From Pseudomonas kuykendallii (GTDB lineage Bacteria > Pseudomonadota > Gammaproteobacteria > Pseudomonadales > Pseudomonadaceae), in assembly GCF_900106975.1 (NCBI RefSeq), contig NZ_FNNU01000009.1, positions 86,980 through 150,979 on the forward strand: 64,000 bases of DNA. Reading direction: 5' to 3'. A program made the position numbers and the translations under genes. The notes under the pieces were generated by a model. That model did not search any database and was not told the DNA's origin. It was given only the letters and a program-made list of their open reading frames with translations. Positions 56,702 through 64,000 of this stretch are shown piece after piece; within the stretch, counting starts at the first letter, position 1, and the number at the start of each line of letters is the position of its first letter.

Positions 56702-58090
56702 ATGAAGTCTTTCCCCGCGACCCCGCTAGACGGGCTGCCGACGCCGCCGATCCGCGAATACTACCTGCGCGTGCTGGCGTACATCGCCACCGCCGCGGCC
56801 ATTGCGGCGGGCACCTACGTCAACCACTTCGGCCACCACATCCTCTGGCTGGTGCCCTACGCCCTGCTCTACCCGCACCTGGCCTACCAGATCGGACGGC
56901 GCTTCAAGACGAATCACGCGCGGAGCGTCGACCTCGCCCTGCTCGCCATCGATGCCCTGCACGCGGGCGCGGCGGTCGCGCTGATGAGCTTCTCGGTGGT
57001 GCCGAGCCTGATGAACCTGCTGATGATCGGCTTCAGCGCGCTGGTGGTCGGCGGCCTGCTCTACCTGGGCCTCGGCCTGCTGATGGCGCTCGGCGGCGTG
57101 CTGCTCTGCAGCGCCCTGGTCGGCCCGCGGCTGGCCTTCGCCACGCCGCCGCTGGTGGCCCTGGTGAGCATCCTCTTCAGCTCGCTTTTCATCTGCATCA
57201 GCGCCTACTTCGCCCACCAGCAGGGCCTGCGCCTGGCCCAGGTGCGCAACGAGATCCGCCGCGAGCAGGAAAAAGCCGCGCGCCTGGCCCACGGGCTGGC
57301 CAAGTACCTGTCCCCGCAGGTCTGGGAGTCGATCTTCAAGGGCAAGAAGAGCGTGCGCCTGGAAACCCAGCGCAAGCGCCTCTCGGTGTTCTTCTCCGAT
57401 ATCAAGGGCTTCACCGAGCTCTCCGAGGAGCTGGAAGCCGAGTCGCTGACCGACCTGCTCAACACCTACCTCAACGAGATGTCGAAGATCGCCCTGAAAC
57501 ACGGCGGCACCATCGACAAGTTCGTCGGCGACAGCGTGATGGTGTTCTTCGGCGACCCGGCGACCCAGGGCGCGAAAAAGGATGCGCTGGCCGCCGTGTC
57601 GATGGCCATCGCCATGCGCAAGCACATGAAGGTGCTGCGCCAGCAGTGGCGCGCCCAGGGCATCACCAAGCCGCTGGAAATCCGCATGGGCCTGAACACC
57701 GGCTACTGCACGGTGGGCAACTTCGGCGCCGACACACGCATGGACTACACCATCATCGGCCGCGAGGTGAACCTCGCCAGCCGCCTGGAAAGCGCCAGCG
57801 AAGCCGGCGAGATCCTGATTTCCCACGAGACCTATTCCCTGGTGAAGGACGTGATCATGTGCCGCGACAAGGGCCAGATCAGCGTGAAGGGTTTCAGCCG
57901 TCCCGTGCAGATCTACCAGGTGGTGGACTTCCGCCGCGACCTCGGCGCCAGCTCCAGCTACGTCGAGCACGAATTGCCCGGCTTCTCCATGTACCTCGAC
58001 ACCAACGGCATCCAGAACTTCGACAAGGATCGTGTGGTGGAGGCGCTGCAACAGGCGGCCGAGAAGCTCAAGGACAAGGTGATTCTCTAA
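56702..58090 (+). CDS. cyaB: Class III adenylate cyclase with MASE2 membrane domain (CyaB type)
   Basis: Makes cAMP. Of 462 residues, about 20-190 form the six-helix MASE2 sensor domain, about 190-225 a linker (RLAQVRNEIRREQEKAARLA), and about 226-410 the catalytic domain. The two metal aspartates are present: D233 in FFSDIKGFTELSEEL and D277 in KFVGDSVMVFFGD, 44 residues apart as in the family. The transition-state NLASRLES motif is also present. The P. aeruginosa counterpart (PA3217) is the main cAMP source for Vfr-controlled virulence genes; a similar global role here is inference. Confidence 0.94.
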   Translation: MKSFPATPLDGLPTPPIREYYLRVLAYIATAAAIAAGTYVNHFGHHILWLVPYALLYPHLAYQIGRRFKTNHARSVDLALLAIDALHAGAAVALMSFSVVPSLMNLLMIGFSALVVGGLLYLGLGLLMALGGVLLCSALVGPRLAFATPPLVALVSILFSSLFICISAYFAHQQGLRLAQVRNEIRREQEKAARLAHGLAKYLSPQVWESIFKGKKSVRLETQRKRLSVFFSDIKGFTELSEELEAESLTDLLNTYLNEMSKIALKHGGTIDKFVGDSVMVFFGDPATQGAKKDALAAVSMAIAMRKHMKVLRQQWRAQGITKPLEIRMGLNTGYCTVGNFGADTRMDYTIIGREVNLASRLESASEAGEILISHETYSLVKDVIMCRDKGQISVKGFSRPVQIYQVVDFRRDLGASSSYVEHELPGFSMYLDTNGIQNFDKDRVVEALQQAAEKLKDKVIL

Positions 58091-58158
58091 CCCGCCTTTC
58101 CTTTTCCATCTCGACGGCCGTTCTGGGTAGACTGCGGCGATCCGCCGAGGAAACCGCG

Positions 58159-58926
58159 ATGCCGTCGATCCTGACCCTGCGCCACTACAGCCACGAACTG
58201 GTCGCCCACAGCCATGCCCACGCACAGCTGGTGTTCGGCCTGTCCGGGCGCCTGGATTTCGAGGTTGCCGGGCGCGGCAGCCAGGTGATCCAGCAGACCC
58301 TCGCAGTGGTACCCGAGGACGAACACCACGCCTGCGGCAGCCCGTACGGCAGCCGTTGCCTGGTGCTCGACGTGCCGCCCCGCGACTGGCTGCGCAGCCG
58401 GCTGGGCACGCATGCCGACACCTGCGAGCGGATTCTCGAACGCCCCGGCGCGCTGCAACTGAATGCGCCACAGAGCCAACTGGTCGGCTGGCTGGCGGCG
58501 AGTCCGATCAACGATGCGGTGATCGCCGAACAGGGCGCTGCGCTGCTGCTCGCCAGCCTCGCCAGCGCCGCTCCCGCCGACGCACGCGCCCAGCGCCTGC
58601 CGCTGGACGCCCTGCGCGCCTACGTCGAGCGTAACGCCGCGCGGCCACTGCAGGTCGCCGACCTGGCGCGCCTGGCGGGGCTTTCCGCGGCGCGTTTCCA
58701 CCTGCGTTTTCTCGAAGAGACCGGGCAGACGCCGATGGATTTCGTTCGCCAGCGTCGCCTGAGCCTGGGCCGCGAGTTGCTGTTGAACAGCGCCCGCGCC
58801 ATCGGCGAGATCGCCACCTGCGTCGGCTATGCCTCGCAAAGCGCCTTCACCGCCGCCATGGTGCGCGAGTTCGGCCGGTCGCCGCGGGCGCTGCGCCGCG
58901 AGCTGCGCGACAAAACCGGCGAGTAG
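58159..58926 (+). CDS. AraC-family transcriptional regulator (cupin N-domain)
   Basis: 255 residues: an N-terminal cupin-like sensor (HYSHELVAHSHAHAQLVFGLSG) and a C-terminal AraC DNA-binding domain (about 160-250, VADLARLAGLSAARFHLRFLEETGQTPMDF ending REFGRSPRALRRELRD). GAGGAAACCGCG before ATG 58159 decides the start; the frame runs upstream through cyaB without sense. Regulators of this type often control an adjacent transporter gene, so the EamA exporter downstream is a candidate target. Confidence 0.9.
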   Translation: MPSILTLRHYSHELVAHSHAHAQLVFGLSGRLDFEVAGRGSQVIQQTLAVVPEDEHHACGSPYGSRCLVLDVPPRDWLRSRLGTHADTCERILERPGALQLNAPQSQLVGWLAASPINDAVIAEQGAALLLASLASAAPADARAQRLPLDALRAYVERNAARPLQVADLARLAGLSAARFHLRFLEETGQTPMDFVRQRRLSLGRELLLNSARAIGEIATCVGYASQSAFTAAMVREFGRSPRALRRELRDKTGE

Positions 58927-59011
58927 CGCGACAGACGGCCGCGCCAGCCGCCCCGTAGAATCGAGTCTCCCCGGCCAATCGAGCCGGCCCCGAACGCCCC
59001 CGAGGATCAGC

Positions 59012-59347
59012 ATGTCCAGCATCACCTGGGAGGATTTCCAACGCGTGGAACTGCGCGTCGGCACCCTGCTTTCCGCCCGTCTCAACGAAAAAGCCAACAA
59101 ACCCGCCTACGTACTGGAGGTCGACCTCGGCGAGCTGGGCGTGAAGACCTCCAGCGCACAGATCACCGCGCATTACGCCGCCGCAGACCTGCCCGGCCGC
59201 CAGGTGCTCTGCGTGTGCAACTTCGAGCCGAAACGGATCGCCGGCGTGCGCTCCGAGGTGCTGGTCACCGGCGTCTACGATGCCGACGGCAAGGTAGTCC
59301 TGGCCGGTTTCGACAAGCCCCTGGCCAACGGCGCACGCCTCGCATGA
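59012..59347 (+). CDS. csaA: CsaA-type tRNA-binding protein
   Basis: 111-residue OB-fold protein of the tRNA-binding/CsaA family (ITWEDFQRVELRVGTLLSARL; KTSSAQITAHY; VLCVCNFEPKRIAGVRSEVLVTG). CsaA dimers bind tRNA and have been proposed as export chaperones. GAGGATCAGC precedes the ATG. The stop overlaps the ATG of the EamA gene as ATGA, so the two are coupled. Confidence 0.93.
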   Translation: MSSITWEDFQRVELRVGTLLSARLNEKANKPAYVLEVDLGELGVKTSSAQITAHYAAADLPGRQVLCVCNFEPKRIAGVRSEVLVTGVYDADGKVVLAGFDKPLANGARLA

Positions 59348-60222
59348 CGCCGCGTCGCGCCCTCATCGGCCTGCATATCGGTGCCCTGGCCTTCGGTCTC
59401 AGCGGCATCTTCGGCAAGCTGGCGCTGGCCGCCCCGCTGGCCATCGTCGTCGGCCGCTCGCTGTTCGCCGTGGCCGCGCTGATTCCGTTCAGCCGTCTGC
59501 GTGCCGGCGAATCACCGATCGACCGGCGCCGCCTGGCGATGCTCGCCGGCAGCGGGCTGCTGCTCGGCGGGCACTGGCTGACGTTCTTCTACGCCGTGAA
59601 GATTTCCGGCGTGGCCATCGCCACCCTGGGGTTCGCCAGCTTCCCGGCCTTCACCGTGCTGCTCGAAGGGTTGCTGTTTCGCGAGCGCATTCAGCGCCGC
59701 GAATGGACCCTGGTTGGCCTGGTCAGCCTCGGCCTGGTGCTGGTCACGCCGCACTTCGATCTCGCCAGCGGCTCCACCAGCGGGCTGCTCTGGGCCGTTT
59801 CCTCGGGCCTGCTGTTCGCCCTGTTGACGCTGGCCAACCGCGCCACCGTCCGCGGCCTCAACCCGATGCAGGCGGCGCTCTGCCAGAACGCCGCGATCCT
59901 GCTCTGCCTGCTGCCGTTCGCCTGGCGCGACCTGCTCGAGGTACGCGCGCTGGACTGGCTGTGGCTGTTCATGCTCGGGGCGTTCTGTACCGGGGTCGCG
60001 CACAGCCTGTTCGTCTCCGCGCTGCACGTGCTGAATGCGCGCTCGGCGGCGCTGGTGTTCGCCCTCGAGCCGGTCTACGGCATCGCGTTCGCCTGGTGGC
60101 TGTTCAGCGAGCAGCCGACCTTGCGCATGCTGCTGGGCGGAGCGCTGATCATCGCCGCCATCGTGCTTTCCAGCCGGGCAAAGAACGATCCGCCCGCCGT
60201 GAAGGCCGTGGAAACCCTCTAG
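59344..60222 (+). CDS. EamA-family DMT transporter
   Basis: 292-residue, ten-helix drug/metabolite-type permease with two EamA halves. Substrate unknown; relatives export amino acids or metabolites. Typical marks are GLSGIFGKLALAAPLAIVVG near the start and RSAALVFALEPVYGIAFAWW near residue 245. It overlaps csaA by four bases. Confidence 0.9.
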   Translation: MTPRRALIGLHIGALAFGLSGIFGKLALAAPLAIVVGRSLFAVAALIPFSRLRAGESPIDRRRLAMLAGSGLLLGGHWLTFFYAVKISGVAIATLGFASFPAFTVLLEGLLFRERIQRREWTLVGLVSLGLVLVTPHFDLASGSTSGLLWAVSSGLLFALLTLANRATVRGLNPMQAALCQNAAILLCLLPFAWRDLLEVRALDWLWLFMLGAFCTGVAHSLFVSALHVLNARSAALVFALEPVYGIAFAWWLFSEQPTLRMLLGGALIIAAIVLSSRAKNDPPAVKAVETL

Positions 60223-60231
60223 AAGACCCCA

Positions 60232-60260
60232 CGCCAGACCCGCGGAACGCGGGCCTGGCG
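60232..60260. terminator. Hairpin between convergent EamA and Gly/Pro-repeat genes
   Basis: CGCCAG-A-CCCGCG-GAA-CGCGGG-C-CTGGCG makes a 13-position stem with one mismatch and a 3-base loop, placed between two convergent stop codons. No U-run follows on either side. Confidence 0.45.
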
Positions 60261-60265
60261 CCGCC

Positions 60266-60796
60266 TCAGTTGATGCTGTAGCCGCGACCGGCCAGGCAGG
60301 CGCCCAGCGCTCGCCGGTAGATGTCCGCCACGCCCGGCGGTGGCGCGGATTGCGCGGAGGCTGGATCGAAACCGCTCTGCGATACCGCCCAGCCGTGGCA
60401 CTCGTAGCGATCGCGGGCCTGCTGGTCGGCGCTCTGGCCCTGCGCCGGGTAGGCGATGACCTCGTAGTTGCCCACCGGCACTGCCTGGACCACCGGTGGC
60501 GGGTTGACCACCACATACTGCTCGCGCGGGGCATCCCACAGGTAGTAGGCACCGGCGGCGAGGAAGTACAGCGTGCTGCCGATCCAGATTTCCCGTGCCG
60601 CGCCAGGCAGGCCGTGACCGTGACGCGGCCCTGGCGGGTAATAGCGTTCGCCGCCTGGCCCACCTGGGCCGCCCGGACCTCCGGGACCTCCGGGACCGCC
60701 GTGCCCCGGTGGGCCGGGTGGGCCGGCGAACACCGGCACGGCGAGCACCAACGACAGCAGGCCGACAAGACCGGCACGCATCAGAGTGGAAGACAT
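60266..60796 (-). CDS. Secreted Gly/Pro-repeat protein with conserved YECHGWA domain
   Basis: 176 residues: a signal peptide (LMRAGLVGLLSLVLAVPVFA), then a collagen-like run of GPP/GGP triplets (about residues 25-50), a hydrophobic segment (STLYFLAAGAYYLWDAP) and a C-terminal domain with YPAQGQSADQQARDRYECHGWAVSQSGFDP. That C-terminal block occurs in other Pseudomonas envelope proteins of unknown function. AGGAGGTGCCAG before the ATG at 60796 decides the start. Possible outer-envelope role; not known. Confidence 0.8.
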   Translation of the reverse strand: MSSTLMRAGLVGLLSLVLAVPVFAGPPGPPGHGGPGGPGGPGGPGGPGGERYYPPGPRHGHGLPGAAREIWIGSTLYFLAAGAYYLWDAPREQYVVVNPPPVVQAVPVGNYEVIAYPAQGQSADQQARDRYECHGWAVSQSGFDPASAQSAPPPGVADIYRRALGACLAGRGYSIN

Positions 60797-60904
60797 CTGG
60801 CACCTCCTGAACGAACGCAAGCGCACCTTGCGCCGGCGAATTATCTCGCAGGCGCAGGTACGCTGCTGTCAGTGCCAGGTAAGGCCTGGGTAAATCCGCG
60901 CCGG

Positions 60905-61870
60905 TCAGAGCTCGACCGGGTAGGCCGGCTCGCGGCCGTCGAGCACGGCGATCAGGTTGTCCGCCGCGGTGCGCGCCATCAGCTCGCGCGCCTCGTGAGT
61001 CGCCGAGCCGATGTGCGGAAGTGCCACCAGGTTGGGCAGTGCCAACAGCGGCGAGTCGCCCGGCAGCGGCTCCTTCTGGAACACGTCGAGGCCGGCGCCA
61101 CGGAATTTTCCGGCCTTGAGCGCGGCGACCAGCGCGGTTTCATCCACCACCGGGCCACGGGCGATATTGATGAAGATCGCCTCCTTGCGCAGCAGGCCGA
61201 ACTCGCGCTCGCCGATCAGGTGATGGGTTTCCGCGGAGAGCGGCACGCAGACGCAGACGAAATCGGCCTCGCCGAGCAGCGCGTCCATCGGCAGCCGCCG
61301 CGCGCCGAACTCCTCCTCGTACTGCGGCTTGTCGCTGTGGCCGCTGTAGAGGATCGACATGCCGAAGCCGAAATGCGCGCGCCGCGCCACGGCGGCGCCG
61401 ATGCGCCCCAATCCGATGATGCCGAGGCGCTTGCCGTGCACGTCGACGCCGAAATGCGCTTCGCCGATGCTCGCCTTCCACTCGCCCTCCCGGACCAGCG
61501 TGGCCAGCTCGACAGCACGTCGCGCGGTCATCATCAGCAGCATGAAGCCGGTGTCGGCGGTGGTTTCGGTCACCGCGTCCGGGGTATTGGTCAGGCGGAT
61601 GCCGCGCTGTTTCAGGTAGGCCACGTCGTAATTGTCGTAACCGGCGGAAATGGTCGAGATCACCTGCAGCTTCGGCGCGTGTTGCAGCACCGACTCGTCG
61701 AGCTTGCTGCCGGCGCCGATCAGCCCGTCGGCGTCGGCCAGGGCGGCGACGAACGCCTCCCGGTCGGCGCCCAGCGGGTCGAGGAAGACGCTCAGCTCGT
61801 AACGCTCGCGCAGGTCGGCCATCACCTCGGCGGATGAGGCGCGGCTGAATACCAGTACTTTCTTCTTCAC
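60905..61870 (-). CDS. D-isomer-specific 2-hydroxyacid dehydrogenase (2-ketoaldonate/glyoxylate reductase type)
   Basis: NAD(P)-dependent reductase of 321 residues. Marks are the Rossmann motif GIIGLGRIGAAVARRA, NIARGPVVDETAL and the catalytic set R (about 240), E (about 269, LDVFQKEPLP) and H (about 288, LPHIGSATHEAREL). Similarity points to the 2-ketogluconate or hydroxypyruvate/glyoxylate reductase subgroup. Starts at GTG after GAGGAAATTCC. It follows the ACS-type transporter gene closely, suggesting reduction of an imported keto-aldonic acid, which is inference. Confidence 0.88.
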   Translation of the reverse strand: MKKKVLVFSRASSAEVMADLRERYELSVFLDPLGADREAFVAALADADGLIGAGSKLDESVLQHAPKLQVISTISAGYDNYDVAYLKQRGIRLTNTPDAVTETTADTGFMLLMMTARRAVELATLVREGEWKASIGEAHFGVDVHGKRLGIIGLGRIGAAVARRAHFGFGMSILYSGHSDKPQYEEEFGARRLPMDALLGEADFVCVCVPLSAETHHLIGEREFGLLRKEAIFINIARGPVVDETALVAALKAGKFRGAGLDVFQKEPLPGDSPLLALPNLVALPHIGSATHEARELMARTAADNLIAVLDGREPAYPVEL

Positions 61871-61914
61871 GGAATTTCCTCGTTCGACGGCGGCGCGAAC
61901 GCCGCCGGATTCAG

Positions 61915-63243
61915 TCAGCTGTCGGCCGGTACTTCCTTGGCATAGAAGCGCGAAGGCACCGCCCAGATGATCAGCGCGGTGGCCAACAGGCAGGCGCCCG
62001 CCAGCATGAACAACGCCAGCGACGAGCTGCCCGACAGATCCCGGACCTTACCAACCATGAACGGACCGACGATACCCCCGAGTTGCCCCAGCGAGTTGAT
62101 CAGGGCGATGCCGGCCGCAGCGGCGAGACCGCTGAGATAGCGCGGCGGAATGGTCCAGAAGATCGGCATCCAGGCGATGATGCCGGTCATGATCAGGCAC
62201 ATGCCCAGCATCAGCAGGGCGATCTGTCCGTAGAACAGCGCGCAGACCAGGTAGCCGCAGGCGGTCATCGCCGCGCAGAACGCCATGTGCCAGCGGCGCT
62301 CGCCGCGCATGTCGGAACTGCGCCCGATGAGCAGGTTGCCGACCACCGCGACGATGTAGGGGATCATGGTCAGCAGGCCGATGCGCATGGTGTCGTCGAC
62401 CCCGGCATTGCGGATCAGCTGCGGCATCCAGAACAGCAGCCCGGTCAGCGCCATCACCAGGCACAGGTAGATGCCCGACAGCGCCAGAGTCGCCGGCTCC
62501 TTGAGGATCGAACGCAGCGACTGCGAGCCTTCGGGCTGCACGTCACGGGCCATGCAGCCGGCCAGGAAGTCCTTCTCCTCGCGACTCAGCCAGCGCGCAT
62601 CCTCGATGCGGTCGGCCACCAGCCAGAGCACCACCAGGCCCAGCAGCACCGACGGCAGGCCTTCAAGAAGGAACAGCCACTTCCAGCCGGCCATGCCGCC
62701 GACACCGTCGAAGTGGCCGAGGATGAACCCCGCCAGCGGTCCGCCGATGATGCCGCACAGGCAGATCGAGCTCTTGAAGTAGGAGTTGATCCGCGCACGG
62801 CGGTTGCCGGGATACCACTGGGTGAAGAAATACAGCACCCCGGGCACGAAGCCGGCCTCCATCACGCCGATCAGGAAGCGCAGCACGTAGAACCAAGTCT
62901 CGTTGCTGACGAACATCATCGCCGCCGAGGCCAGGCCCCAGGAGATCATGATCCGGGCGATCCAGACGCGGGCGCCGATGCGGTGCAAGAGCATGTTGCT
63001 CGGCACCTCGAAGAGGAAATAGCCGACGAAGAACAGGCTCGCGCCCAGACCGTAGACGGTGTCGCTGAAGCCGAGGTCGCTCTGCATCTGCAACTTGGCG
63101 AAGCTGATGTTGACCCGGTCCAGGTAGGCGAATAGGAAACAGAGGATGAACAGCGGAACGATCCGCCAGTTCACCTTGCGGTAGATGCGGTTTTCCAGGG
63201 ATTCCTGGGCAGCCGCGTCCGCGGCCAGCGTGCTGGTATTCAT
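61915..63243 (-). CDS. MFS transporter, anion:cation symporter (phthalate permease-type) family
   Basis: 442-residue permease with about twelve membrane helices. The ACS family signature segments are visible: FAYLDRVNISFAKLQMQSDLG after helix 1, VPSNMLLHRIGARVWIARIM, and GVMEAGFVPGVLYFFTQWYP. Relatives carry glucarate, galactarate, tartrate, 2-ketogluconate or phthalate. With a semialdehyde dehydrogenase gene upstream and a 2-hydroxyacid dehydrogenase gene downstream, a sugar acid is the best guess. GAGGGTCAAAC precedes the ATG. Confidence 0.88.
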   Translation of the reverse strand: MNTSTLAADAAAQESLENRIYRKVNWRIVPLFILCFLFAYLDRVNISFAKLQMQSDLGFSDTVYGLGASLFFVGYFLFEVPSNMLLHRIGARVWIARIMISWGLASAAMMFVSNETWFYVLRFLIGVMEAGFVPGVLYFFTQWYPGNRRARINSYFKSSICLCGIIGGPLAGFILGHFDGVGGMAGWKWLFLLEGLPSVLLGLVVLWLVADRIEDARWLSREEKDFLAGCMARDVQPEGSQSLRSILKEPATLALSGIYLCLVMALTGLLFWMPQLIRNAGVDDTMRIGLLTMIPYIVAVVGNLLIGRSSDMRGERRWHMAFCAAMTACGYLVCALFYGQIALLMLGMCLIMTGIIAWMPIFWTIPPRYLSGLAAAAGIALINSLGQLGGIVGPFMVGKVRDLSGSSSLALFMLAGACLLATALIIWAVPSRFYAKEVPADS

Positions 63244-63334
63244 GTTTGACCCTCGTTGTTGTTCTTGTAATGGCCTACGGCGGGGCTGTCGGAGGCTATT
63301 GGTTCACTGTCGCAGGGCTGAAGATCAGCCGTAG

Positions 63335-63397
63335 GGTGGGCTTCAGCCCACCGATAAGTCGGTGCATTGAGGGTGGAGCGCCGCCCGCCCCACCCTC
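63335..63397. repeat. REP-like palindromic element
   Basis: GGTGGGCT-TC-AGCCCACC (63335-63352, perfect 8-bp arms) followed by GAGGGTGG-N13-CCACCCTC (63369-63397). Paired GGTGGG-type palindromes resemble the extragenic repeats scattered in Pseudomonas genomes. Lies between the dehydrogenase and transporter genes and could also act as a processing or termination site. Only one copy was seen in this window. Confidence 0.5.
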
Positions 63398-63412
63398 GCG
63401 TCGATTGACGGC

Positions 63413-64000
63413 CTACAGCGTCTCGCGGCTCGGCGTGCCGTCCACCAGCCGCTGGATGCCCAGCGGGTTGGCGTTGCGCAGCGCTTCGGGAAGGAAGGCG
63501 TCCGGATAGTTCTGGTAGCACACCGGGCGCAGGAAGCGGTCGATGGCCAGGGTGCCCACCGACGTGCCACGGGCATCGGAGGTGGCCGGGTACGGGCCGC
63601 CATGCACCATCGAATCGCAGACTTCCACGCCGGTCGGGTAGCCGTTGAGCAGCAGGCGCCCGGCCTTCTGTTCCAGCAGTGCGAGCAGGTCGCCGTAGGC
63701 GTCCAGGTCCGCCGGTTCGGCGATAAGGGTGGCGGTGAGTTGGCCGTGCAGGCCATGCAGAGCCTGGATCAGCTCGGCCTTGTCGGCCACTTCGACGACG
63801 ATGGTGGTGGGGCCGAAGACCTCTTCCTGGAGCAGTTCGTCGCCGTCGAGCAGCAGGCTGACGTCGGCCTTGAACAGTTGTGGCCGGGCCTGGTTGCCTT
63901 CCTGTTTCGCGCCGGCCAGGTGGGTGATGCCCGGATGCTGGTGCAGGTTGTCCAGGCCGTGGCAGTAGCTCTTCAGGCCGCCCGGGTTGAGCATGGTCTG
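63413..64000 (-). CDS. Alpha-ketoglutaric semialdehyde dehydrogenase-like protein (5' end outside window)
   Basis: C-terminal 195 codons of an aldehyde dehydrogenase; the frame is open to base 64000 (QTMLNPGGLKSYCHG) and the true start is outside. The end has EEVFGPTTIVVEV, the LLLNGYPTGVEV segment and SVGTLAIDRFLRPVCYQNYPD, typical of the 2,5-dioxovalerate dehydrogenase subgroup, which forms 2-oxoglutarate in glucarate, galactarate, arabinose or hydroxyproline breakdown. Catalytic residues lie in the missing part. Upstream of the transporter gene in the same direction. Confidence 0.85.
   Translation of the reverse strand, partial: QTMLNPGGLKSYCHGLDNLHQHPGITHLAGAKQEGNQARPQLFKADVSLLLDGDELLQEEVFGPTTIVVEVADKAELIQALHGLHGQLTATLIAEPADLDAYGDLLALLEQKAGRLLLNGYPTGVEVCDSMVHGGPYPATSDARGTSVGTLAIDRFLRPVCYQNYPDAFLPEALRNANPLGIQRLVDGTPSRETL

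Overview
The window is high-GC DNA from a Pseudomonas, most likely of the P. aeruginosa group. It carries the Pseudomonas-type gyrA-serC-pheA-hisC-tyrA/aroA-cmk-rpsA supraoperon, a wzz gene beside ihfB, Entner-Doudoroff genes near rluB and scpAB, a CpxR/Spy/CpxS-type cluster, trkH, and a cyaB-type adenylate cyclase. The order follows P. aeruginosa as I remember it, but with clear insertions and losses. Species assignment is inference.

Region 1 (1-2463, minus): the start of an O-antigen chain-length gene (wzz, cut by the window edge), a roughly 0.8 kb non-coding stretch with an ops/JUMPStart-like element, and ihfB.

Region 2 (2464-20142, plus): one 5,892-residue type Va autotransporter. It has about 50 PATR-type repeats arranged in giant superrepeats and a C-terminal beta-barrel. 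It lies between rpsA and ihfB, genes that are normally adjacent, and is read against both.

Region 3 (20230-33127, minus): rpsA, cmk, a fused tyrA-aroA, hisC, an extra YitT-type membrane gene, pheA, serC, gyrA, then mtnA. Aromatic amino acid, histidine and serine synthesis genes are coupled by overlapping stop and start codons.

Region 4 (33290-38067, plus): methylthioadenosine deaminase (divergent from mtnA, same salvage route), ubiG, mupP, a YciK-type SDR and a GGDEF diguanylate cyclase.

Region 5 (38129-48716, minus): in transcription order, a PHP phosphoesterase, a YciO/TsaC-type protein, scpA, scpB, DUF1289, edd, glk, zwf, pgl, eda, rluB. The five Entner-Doudoroff genes are consecutive, with no hexR, gltR/gltS, glucose transporter or gap gene between them.

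Region 6 (48795-60222, mostly plus): septation protein A, YciI, a coiled-coil membrane protein, a CpxR-like regulator, a Spy/CpxP protein and a CpxA-like kinase (with a CpxR-like box between regulator and Spy gene), a nitroreductase, TrkH, an AraC regulator, a DUF962/Mpo1-like protein, a class III adenylate cyclase, a second AraC regulator, CsaA and an EamA transporter.

Region 7 (60266-64000, minus): a secreted Gly/Pro-repeat protein, then a probable sugar-acid catabolic group (semialdehyde dehydrogenase, cut by the window edge, ACS-type MFS transporter, 2-hydroxyacid dehydrogenase) with a REP-like palindrome.

I saw no rRNA, tRNA, CRISPR array or intact insertion sequence.
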